This document shows, one piece after another, positions 36,011 to 43,800 of a stretch of 64,000 bases of DNA. Both the position numbers and the translations under genes were made by a program. The notes beneath the pieces are model-generated. The model searched no databases. It saw nothing but the letters and a program-made list of their open reading frames with translations, and was not told where the DNA came from. The DNA is from Mucilaginibacter tolerans (lineage in GTDB: Bacteria > Bacteroidota > Bacteroidia > Sphingobacteriales > Sphingobacteriaceae): contig NZ_JAUMKB010000014.1 of the NCBI RefSeq assembly GCF_030519375.1, positions 1-64,000 of the forward strand. The letters run 5' to 3'. Positions within the stretch are counted from its first letter, which is position 1. The number at the start of each line of letters is the position of its first letter.

Positions 36011-36862
36011 TTAAAATATAATCTTTTCAATAGGCATTACGGTAATGCCCTGTGCACCGGCCTGTCTCAAAAGGTTGATCCTGTCCCAGAAATCACTTTC
36101 AGGTATGACGGTATGTACCGCAACCCAGCCTTCGTCTGCAAGTGGTACTACCGATGGGCTCTTCACCCCGGGAAGCAATTCGATGGCCTTATTCAGGTTG
36201 TCTTTGTGGATATTCAATACCACGTACTTGGTTTCTTTAGCTCTCAATACCGATTGAACGCGTTGTAATAATTCCTGTACATGCTCGTGATTCTCTATTC
36301 CGGCTTTGCCTATCAGAATAGCTTCTGACGACATTACATTGCAGAAAGGCTTCAATCCGTTGCTTTTAAGGGTGCCACCTGTAGAGACAAGGTCACAAAT
36401 AGCATCACTTAATCCCAGGCCAGGTGAAATTTCAACCGAACCTGATATGGTGCGTATCTCTGCATTGATTTCTTTTGCTTTTAAATATTTACGCAATATT
36501 ACAGGATAGGTAGTTGCAATTGATTTACCGCTCAATTCGGTAACATCGTTTAAATCAAGAGAGTTTGGTATCGCAATTTTTAATGAGCACTTGCCAAAAC
36601 CCAGGCGCTGCAGATATACGACTTCCACCTCAGTTTCCTGTATCACGTTTTCGCCCACAATACCCAGGTCGGCAATGCCATCCTGAACATATTCAGGAAT
36701 ATCATCATCGCGAAGGAAAAGGATCTCGAGCGGGAAATTAGAGACACCTGAAATAAGCGAGCTTTTGTAATTGTCGAAGTCCAGGCCGCAATTTTTTAAC
36801 AATTCAACGGATTTTTCGTTGAGCCTTCCTGATTTCTGGATGGCTATTTTAAGTGTTTTCAC
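36011..36862 (-). CDS. hisG: ATP phosphoribosyltransferase, long form
   Basis: A 283-residue enzyme for the first committed step, ATP plus PRPP to PR-ATP. It opens with KIAIQKSGRLNEKSVELL. It has GIADLGIVGENVI and the ISGSVEISPGLGLSDAICDLV phosphate-binding region, and a C-terminal ACT-like regulatory domain (PLADEGWVAVHTVI), as expected for the long, feedback-inhibited form that needs no HisZ. The start codon is GTG at 36862; no better ATG exists nearby. It is the first structural gene, 60 nt after the stop of a His-rich leader ORF. Confidence 0.96.
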   Translation of the reverse strand: MKTLKIAIQKSGRLNEKSVELLKNCGLDFDNYKSSLISGVSNFPLEILFLRDDDIPEYVQDGIADLGIVGENVIQETEVEVVYLQRLGFGKCSLKIAIPNSLDLNDVTELSGKSIATTYPVILRKYLKAKEINAEIRTISGSVEISPGLGLSDAICDLVSTGGTLKSNGLKPFCNVMSSEAILIGKAGIENHEHVQELLQRVQSVLRAKETKYVVLNIHKDNLNKAIELLPGVKSPSVVPLADEGWVAVHTVIPESDFWDRINLLRQAGAQGITVMPIEKIIF

Positions 36863-36922
36863 AAATTAAATTTAAAGGTATTATAAATAAACAGGGGGTG
36901 ATATTTCTCGTAGAAACAAACA

Positions 36923-36985
36923 TTATCTTGTCGCCGTATGATGGCGATGATGCAGATGGAGATGATGTAAGTTAAGCCCGTTCAT
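36923..36985 (-). CDS. hisL: his operon leader peptide with seven His codons
   Basis: A 20-codon ORF, M-N-G-L-N-L-H-H-L-H-L-H-H-R-H-H-T-A-T-R, lies between the predicted promoter and hisG on the operon strand. Seven of ten consecutive codons (7-16) are His, which is very unlikely by chance at this place. By analogy with enterobacterial hisL, stalling at uncharged tRNA-His would control expression of hisG and the genes behind it. A small stem, TCGCC (36931-36935) with GGCGA (36943-36947), overlaps the last His codons. I see no strong T-tailed terminator between this ORF and hisG. Control may therefore be translational, or may use a structure I cannot fold by eye. The name hisL is by analogy. 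Confidence 0.85.
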   Translation of the reverse strand: MNGLNLHHLHLHHRHHTATR

Positions 36986-37017
36986 TTTAGTATAGTAATG
37001 CTATAGATGAAGTGTTG

Positions 37018-37047
37018 CAAATATAGGGAGATGTTTGTAAAATCAAA
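37018..37047 (-). promoter_or_regulatory. his operon promoter, Bacteroidota type
   Basis: On the minus strand a TTTG -33 box (37044-37047) and a perfect TAnnTTTG -7 box (TATATTTG, 37018-37025) are separated by 18 bp, as in the Bacteroidota primary-sigma consensus. A start of transcription near 37010 would give a 5' UTR of about 25 nt before the leader peptide. Confidence 0.8.
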
Positions 37048-37099
37048 ATAATAAAATAGCCTGAATCATTTTATTCAAGCAATAAAACGTCTATAAAGA

Positions 37100-38344
37100 T
37101 CAAATACTATGATCGGCAGGCATATTTAAGCCTCTCCAAATCTTTTTTGAAGTCCAATCCTCGTTTGGTGTACTCCAGAACGGATTAGATTCCGGTAAAC
37201 CCAAAGGCAGCAGAACAACCGAACATAAATAAAGGCTGCCTGTCGATATATAGGTCTCGGCCAACGAAGGCTGATGGCCGTATAGCCCAATTCGGAGCCA
37301 TCCGTTCCGATCAAACATTTCTGTCGATGAGGTTGTTTTTTCAATCACGGCGGTCAAAGCACATCTCACCTGTGGCGCACTCAATTGCTGGGGTAATTGC
37401 TGTTGAAGTGCCATATTAGCCAGGTGGTGAAAAGTGCCGGTGCGGTAGGTAATCGATCTGCCAATTGGCGGGTAAGTTCCGTCGTGGGCTATCAGGCGTT
37501 CCTGGATTATGGCATATCTTAAATTATGTTCCAGCACCTGCTGTCTGACAGGTTCAAATTCGGAGTATTTAGCCGATGCGATTTTTAAAATATCGAACAA
37601 GTAAGGGTGTATTACATAGCTGTTATAATAGTCCCAATGAAATTCAGAGCCATCACCATACATACCGTCACCCTTATACCACTGGATGTGCCGCTGTATA
37701 GCATAATCAATTTTGTTTTTATCACAAGGTTCATTCACCGTAATAAAAAACGCCTCGATCATAGCCGCAAATAAGAGCCAGTTACTTTCAGGGGGCTTAA
37801 TGCTGCGTGTCTTTTTCAGACAGGTAAGTATGTTGCTTTGAGTTTGCTGATTTAAACCATGCCATAATTTGGGGCACCGCAAAAGAGCATAGGCAAAAAA
37901 GGATGCATCCACCAGTGGCTGCCCACCCTCATCACCCCAGTTCATGTAGTCCTTAGCTTTTGGATCAACAGCATTTTCAATACTCTTTACCACCAGCTTG
38001 AAATATTTGTCTTGGAGGTGTTTTTCCTCCGTGTTTAATTGTTCTGCCTGCAGCCAGGGAGAAATGCCGGATAATAAGCGTGCAAATGCTTCAAGGTGGG
38101 TATATTTGATTCTTTCTTTGAGCAGGTCTGGGCTTTTGGCCTCAGCAGGCATCTTTTCTTTAAGCTGATCCGTGGCCAATGCGCTCAGCACGGGAGCAGC
38201 CAATTTTTCAAGATAGTTTAACCACAGCATCCTGGTGCCGACGGATGGAATATCCAGTGCTACCCGGTCGGCGGTAGCCATAGATGTTATCAGGGGAGTA
38301 GCGCCAAGAATACCGGCATTTCTTAAGAAACTTCGCCTTTTCAT
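37100..38344 (-). CDS. DUF2264 family protein with Tat-like signal
   Basis: A 414-residue protein of the DUF2264 family. A twin-arginine-like N-terminus (MKRRSFLRNAGILGATPL) suggests export of a folded protein. The body is alpha-helical, of the (alpha/alpha)6 kind, with RLLSGISPWL, NWGDEGGQPLVDASFFAYALL, SNWLLFAAMIEAFF, GMYGDGSEFHWDYYNSYVIHPYL and HDGTYPPIGRSITYR. These are the conserved blocks of the family. DUF2264 proteins sit in polysaccharide loci and their fold resembles polysaccharide lyases or unsaturated glucuronyl hydrolases, but no activity is proven to my knowledge. It is followed by a membrane glycosyltransferase-like gene upstream on the same strand (34 bp gap), so the two may share a transcript. 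Confidence 0.8.
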   Translation of the reverse strand: MKRRSFLRNAGILGATPLITSMATADRVALDIPSVGTRMLWLNYLEKLAAPVLSALATDQLKEKMPAEAKSPDLLKERIKYTHLEAFARLLSGISPWLQAEQLNTEEKHLQDKYFKLVVKSIENAVDPKAKDYMNWGDEGGQPLVDASFFAYALLRCPKLWHGLNQQTQSNILTCLKKTRSIKPPESNWLLFAAMIEAFFITVNEPCDKNKIDYAIQRHIQWYKGDGMYGDGSEFHWDYYNSYVIHPYLFDILKIASAKYSEFEPVRQQVLEHNLRYAIIQERLIAHDGTYPPIGRSITYRTGTFHHLANMALQQQLPQQLSAPQVRCALTAVIEKTTSSTEMFDRNGWLRIGLYGHQPSLAETYISTGSLYLCSVVLLPLGLPESNPFWSTPNEDWTSKKIWRGLNMPADHSI

Positions 38345-38378
38345 GATAGATCGCTAAAAAAATATACGTGTGCAAAGG

Positions 38379-39893
38379 TTATTTTGCCGACTCGTCGGAA
38401 TAATAGATCTCACCCTCTTTGGCACTGCCTATTTTCACCAGCTTTTTATGCGCCATGATGTCCTGCAGACTGATCAATTCAGAGTTATACAAATTATCAA
38501 ACCAGATGAGATAAAAGCGTTTTTCAGCGTACATCTTTTGCACCAGGTTGGTTTGCAGTTTGTGCGGTATCAAAGTTGATGACATGCCGGTGAACAAATA
38601 AACCGCCTCGTCGGCGTCTGTATAAATAGGAATGCCAGGCTTGAACTGATGCTGATGTTTTCTCAGGTATTGAACAAACTCCGATTTGTTCCAACTATCA
38701 TCACTATATCCGGGGACGCCAAAATCACATTCATCATCATAACGCTGGTAATCTACCTGGTAGGCTGAATATTCAAAGGCAAGCATTAATAAAACAGCTA
38801 CCACCGATAAAACATATTTTGAAGCTTTGTTTTGGATAAGCCTTAATACGTCTGGAACCCAACTGGTACAGGCTATCAATAACGGAATAAACATAGGGGC
38901 GATCAGCCTGCTGTTGATACGTTCATAGCGCGAAATACTGGCTGATACTACGATAAACAAGCCATATACCACTGCAAATGCTATTACAATATTTTCAACA
39001 TGATCTATGCTGCGTTTATAAGTTTTCCAGGCAAGGATGCCAATAAGACATATAAATATAATAGAAGTGATCAGTGCAGCATATGGGTCGGCTGCATCTG
39101 TCCTGAAAGCGGCCCAATCGCATATTACCGTGCCGAAGTAATGTAAATTGTCAACAAACGGCGTAATTGATGGCTCACGGGTGCCCGTACTTAGGCCTGT
39201 ATTAATGCGGTTCATGAACAGGTTGCCGGCCAGTAGCGAAATCGATACAAAACCATAGATCAGGATATGTTTTATCTTTTTCTTAATCGGCAGCTCGTTA
39301 TCCATCAGGAGCATTAAACCGCCTGTACCGACTATGGTAATACCGGCATACCGTGTTATACAGGTAATCGCAGTAATAAAAGCAGCGAACAGGAGCGCTT
39401 TAGTGGTATGTGTCTGCAAATAATGCCGATAGGCTATAATAAAAATAAGTGATTCGAAAATAAATAAGGTCTCAGACCACAGGAAGCTGTAGATCTCCAA
39501 TAATCCTGGACTTAGAATGATTGCTGCCAATATCAGCCATTTGTAGACCCTTGCGTGTGAAGTGAAGTTCTCCAGTATCCAGCCTGTAGTGAATACCACA
39601 GCGGCAAACAAACAACTATTGATCGTTGCCCCGGCGGTAATAGGATCAACTCGGCTTATAAACTGTATAACTCCTAAAAAGAAAGGATAGAATACCGGAA
39701 AAAATACAAGTGGAGTTTTGTTGAATGTTAAGATCGATGCATGCGCCTGTAAGTTGGTGGCCGTGCTGGCATACATGATCGAATCAGGTGAAAGGCCCAC
39801 GCCACTGTACGATGTGAACAGATAAATGGCATAATAACCTATAATGGCAGCTATAAGCGAATCCAGGTTTTTGAGATAAGGGCTTAATTTCAT
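38379..39893 (-). CDS. Polytopic membrane protein, GT39/ArnT-like glycosyltransferase
   Basis: A 504-residue integral membrane protein with about ten to twelve transmembrane helices and a soluble C-terminal domain of about 120 residues. The first loop contains GVGLSPDSIMYASTATNL, where an Asp after helix 1 is the expected catalytic position of GT-C enzymes, and the loop VFYPFFLGVIQFI follows. It resembles the family 39 dolichyl-phosphate-mannose and lipid A aminoarabinose transferase group of Bacteroidota. The donor would be a polyprenyl-linked sugar and the reaction would take place on the periplasmic side. The gene precedes a DUF2264 gene on the same strand. Acceptor unknown. Confidence 0.65.
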   Translation of the reverse strand: MKLSPYLKNLDSLIAAIIGYYAIYLFTSYSGVGLSPDSIMYASTATNLQAHASILTFNKTPLVFFPVFYPFFLGVIQFISRVDPITAGATINSCLFAAVVFTTGWILENFTSHARVYKWLILAAIILSPGLLEIYSFLWSETLFIFESLIFIIAYRHYLQTHTTKALLFAAFITAITCITRYAGITIVGTGGLMLLMDNELPIKKKIKHILIYGFVSISLLAGNLFMNRINTGLSTGTREPSITPFVDNLHYFGTVICDWAAFRTDAADPYAALITSIIFICLIGILAWKTYKRSIDHVENIVIAFAVVYGLFIVVSASISRYERINSRLIAPMFIPLLIACTSWVPDVLRLIQNKASKYVLSVVAVLLMLAFEYSAYQVDYQRYDDECDFGVPGYSDDSWNKSEFVQYLRKHQHQFKPGIPIYTDADEAVYLFTGMSSTLIPHKLQTNLVQKMYAEKRFYLIWFDNLYNSELISLQDIMAHKKLVKIGSAKEGEIYYSDESAK

Positions 39894-39984
39894 GCGTTTG
39901 TTTATAGTCCTTAAAAAGGTCGTGATGATTGTTTATTGGTTGTAAATGTAAGTTAGCTGAAAAAGTTTTAATAAGCTATTGAAA

Positions 39985-40488
39985 CTATTCAATCAAATCC
40001 AGTACATCACTTATCGGCTGGTCGCTGTTAATCAGTATTCCTTTTACTCCCGCTGCTGTGCCGGCTTCAACATCCCGCTCACGGTCGCCTATAAAGTAAG
40101 ATTTAGCAGGGTCAATGTTATATTTTTCTATTCCGCGCAACAGTAGGCCCGGTTTAGGTTTACGGCAATCACATTCGCCGGTAAAATTGGGGTGATGGGG
40201 ACAATAAAATATATCGGTAAATTCCACGCCATGCTTGCCATATACTTCCCTTAGCTGTGCGTGCATTTTACCAAGTTCTTCCTCCGTATACCAGCCTTTG
40301 GCTAATCCTCCCTGGTTGGTGGCAACTATTAATAAGTATCCTCTCTCTTGTAAGATTTTTAATGGTTCAATATTATGCTCCAAAACATGGAAATCTTCCA
40401 GGCGGCATACGTAATCACCCATTTCCTGGTTCAGAACCCCGTCGCGGTCCAGAAACACGGCTTTATTTTTAACAATTATAGTATTCAT
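39985..40488 (-). CDS. gmhB: HAD-IIIA phosphatase, GmhB-like
   Basis: A 167-residue HAD phosphatase resembling D-glycero-D-manno-heptose 1,7-bisphosphate 7-phosphatase of LPS heptose synthesis and the phosphatase half of HisB. It has AVFLDRDGVLNQEMGDYV (nucleophile Asp), VATNQGGLAKGWYTEEEL, the zinc loop YCPHHPNFTGECDCRKPKPGLLL (Cys/His ligands), and SYFIGDRERDVEAGTAAG. I took the ATG at 40488, which gives the normal length. A TACCTTTG -7 box lies right upstream (40495-40502). The longer frame to 40557 would include that promoter. A histidinol-phosphatase role is less likely because hisB already has that domain. Confidence 0.85.
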   Translation of the reverse strand: MNTIIVKNKAVFLDRDGVLNQEMGDYVCRLEDFHVLEHNIEPLKILQERGYLLIVATNQGGLAKGWYTEEELGKMHAQLREVYGKHGVEFTDIFYCPHHPNFTGECDCRKPKPGLLLRGIEKYNIDPAKSYFIGDRERDVEAGTAAGVKGILINSDQPISDVLDLIE

Positions 40489-40494
40489 TAGCCG

Positions 40495-40502
40495 CAAAGG
40501 TA
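40495..40502 (-). promoter_or_regulatory. -7 box of the GmhB-like gene
   Basis: TACCTTTG on the minus strand fits TAnnTTTG exactly and lies 7 bp before the chosen ATG, implying a very short or absent leader. No clear -33 box was found. Confidence 0.5.
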
Positions 40503-40892
40503 ACAATTCTGGAAAACTCCTATTTTTAGAATGCAAGGCTAAGAACTTGCATATCACGGACTATACCCTAAAAGTAGAATAATTTTAAAATAGCTGCCTT
40601 GATTTTATAAATTTTGTAATTGAAGGGCAAAAAACCCTCTCATTTTGTAACATTTTGTGTAAACGAGGGGATTTTTATTACTATGCTGACATACTAAATG
40701 TTAATATGCGATTGCGAAAATGTTATAATGAAACTCAAATTATTAACATAATTTAAATTTTTATATGATATAGATAATATTTTTTAACATAATCTGAAAA
40801 ATCACTAACTATATTACAAAAAAGATTATTAATTCGTAATTTCGTAAATACGGACCTAAGTGAAATACTTAAATATAACAGAGCGATTGAAG
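40503..40892. other. Intergenic region and probable gltB regulatory region
   Basis: A 390-bp AT-rich gap between divergent genes. It holds a GC-rich block at 40622-40670: segment GAAGGG, then ACCCTCTC, then CGAGGGG followed by TTTTT. The middle segment can pair with either neighbour. A near-consensus -7 box TAATTTCG lies at 40837-40844, about 50 bp before the chosen gltB ATG. Nothing else was recognised. Confidence 0.4.
40635..40675 (+). terminator. Hairpin with T-tract upstream of gltB
   Basis: CCCTC (40635-40639) pairs with GAGGG (40665-40669), followed by GATTTTT. The loop is long (25 nt, containing two CATTTTGT repeats). No plus-strand gene precedes it, so it may belong to a gltB leader or an unseen small RNA. 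Confidence 0.3.
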
Positions 40893-43800
40893 ATGGATCA
40901 AACCGATAGCCCCCAGCAGGGCCTTTACAGGCCAGAATTTGAACACGATTCGTGCGGTACTGGATTTATAGCTAATATACACGGCCATAAGTCTAACCAG
41001 ATAATAGATGATGCCCTTACCATGCTGGAGAATATGGAACACCGCGGCGCCTGCGGCTGTGATCCTGAGACCGGAGATGGAGCAGGTATATTGATACAAC
41101 TGCCACATGAGTTTTTTATGGATGAATGCTCAAACCTGGAAATCAGCCTGCCTGAACCGGGAGAGTATGGTGTAGGGATGATATTTTTCCCTAAAGATTC
41201 GTCCCTGAAAAAGGCTTGCAGAATGGTGATAGCCAATGCACTCGATAAATTAGGGTTGCAAAAGCTGGGCTACCGGAAACTGACTGTGGATTCATCTGTA
41301 ATAGGAGAGACCGCTCACCTGGCTGAGCCGGATGTCGAGCAATTATTTGTTTTAAGGCCACATCACATCACCAATGTAAACGACTTTGAACGTAAGCTTT
41401 ACGTTTTAAGAAGATATATAAATAAAACCATCACTGAAACCATTCCAGGTGCAGGTGAGCACTTTTATTTCACCTCATTTTCCTGCAAAACCATTATTTA
41501 CAAAGGTCAGCTGACTACTTACCAGTTGCGTAAGTATTTTGCAGATCTTCGGGACCCGCGTATTGCCTCAGGACTGGCCATGATTCACTCGCGTTTCTCA
41601 ACTAATACTTTCCCTTCGTGGAAGCTGGCACAGCCATTCAGGCTGATCGCCCATAATGGTGAGATCAATACTTTAACAGGTAACCTGAACTGGTTTTACT
41701 CAGGCTTAAAGTCATATGTTTCGTCTTACTTCACCAGTGAAGAGATGGAGATGTTATTGCCAGTAATTGACAATAACCAGTCAGACTCAGCCTGTTTAGA
41801 TAATATAATTGAAGTTTTACTTCATACCGGCCGTTCATTGCCACATGTAATGATGATGCTGATCCCCGAAGCGTGGGACGGCAACGAACAGATGGATCCG
41901 ATCAAAAAAGCATTCTATGAATACCATGCTACTTTGATGGAACCATGGGATGGCCCGGCAGCTATTACCTTCACTGATGGCAAGCTGATAGGCGCATTAC
42001 TGGACAGAAATGGCTTACGTCCGTTGCGTTTTGTGATCACCAGCGACGGCCGCGTTATTGCTGCCTCAGAAGCCGGTGTATTGACCATCGACGATAAGAC
42101 CGTTTTACGAAAAGGCCGTTTACAGCCAGGCAAAATGTTGCTGATCGACACTGATAAGGGGAAGATCATCACCGATGAAGAAATAAAGAAACAAATAGCC
42201 TCACGTCAACCTTATGGGCAATGGCTTGAGAACTACAAAATACGCATGGAAGACCTGGCCGAGCCTCGTTTGGCTTTCGCGTCATTGTCGCCGAGCGCAG
42301 TGTTCCGTTATCAGCAGGTGTTTGGCTATAGCCGCGAAGATATCGAGACCATCATCAAGCCAATGGCTGTTGATGGCAAGGAGCCTGTAGGTTCAATGGG
42401 TACCGATGTGCCTTTGGCAATATTGTCTGATAAACCGCAGCATTTATCAAGCTACTTCAAGCAATTCTTTGCACAGGTAACCAACCCGCCGATCGACCCC
42501 ATCCGTGAACGTTTGGTGATGAGTCTTGCCACTTTTATAGGTAACAACGGTAACCTGTTGGATGAAGATAAAATGCATTGCCATTGTGTGGCTTTGAAAC
42601 ATCCGATCCTGGTTGACCATGACCTGGAAAAACTGAGAAGTATCGATACCGGTATGTTCCACGCAAAAACGCTGCAATGCTATTTTGTAGCAGACGGCAT
42701 GCCGGGTTCGCTTGAAAAAGGTATTGCAAGGCTTTGCCGCTATGCGGAAGACGCTGTTGATGAGGGATTTGAAGTATTAATCCTTTCAGACCGTGCGATT
42801 GATTCAGAGCATGCGCCGATTCCGTCATTGTTAGCGGTTTCTGCTGTACACCACCATTTGGTGCGTAAGGGATTGCGTGGTGCAGTAGGTTTGGTTGTTG
42901 AGGCCGGGGACGCTTGGGAAGTACACCATTTTGCTACTTTATTAGCATTTGGCGCTACAGCTATCAACCCATATTTGGCACTTTCTACTATTGAAACTAT
43001 CAAAAATAATGGTAGCCTGGAAACCAGCCTGGATAATAAAACGCTGATCAAGAACTATGTAAAAGCCATCTGTGATGGTTTATTAAAGATATTCTCTAAA
43101 ATGGGCATCTCCACGCTGCAGTCTTATCATGGATCGCAGATATTCGAGATATTGGGTATCAATAAGCAAGTTGTAGACCGTTATTTCGCAGGTGGTATAA
43201 CCCGTATTGGTGGTTTGGGTCTGGATGAAATAGCACGCGAATCGCTGTGCAAGCATAAGATCGGTTTCGGCAACAGTAAAAACGATAATCTTTTATTGCC
43301 TGAGGGCGGTATCTATCAGTGGAAACGCAGAGGCGAGGAGCATTTGTTCAATCCAACTACAGTGCACTTATTGCAACATGCTACCCGCACAAATGATTAC
43401 TCGGTTTACAAAAACTATGCAAAGCAGATCAACGAACAGGGAGAAAAGCACTTCACTATACGCGGCTTACTGGACTTTGCACATCACCGTGAATCAGTAA
43501 AACTGGAAGAAGTAGAACCAGCAGAAAGCATCATGAAGCGTTTTGCAACAGGGGCTATGTCTTTCGGTTCGATTTCGCATGAAGCCCATAGTACTTTAGC
43601 TATTGCAATGAACCGCATTGGCGGTAAGAGTAATACCGGCGAAGGCGGCGAAGACGAGATGCGCTACGAGTTATTGCCAAATGGCGACTCGATGCGATCA
43701 GCTATCAAGCAGGTTGCTTCGGCACGTTTTGGCGTAACCTCAAATTACCTGACCAATGCTGATGAACTGCAAATAAAAATGGCCCAGGGTGCAAAACCGG

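Noticed and set aside
40489-40557. N-terminal extension of the GmhB-like phosphatase
   Set aside because: It would include a consensus -7 promoter box and adds 23 residues before the normal HAD start.
40860-40892. GTG start for gltB
   Set aside because: Adds 11 residues before MDQTD. The ATG at 40893 leaves a propeptide of usual size before the catalytic Cys.
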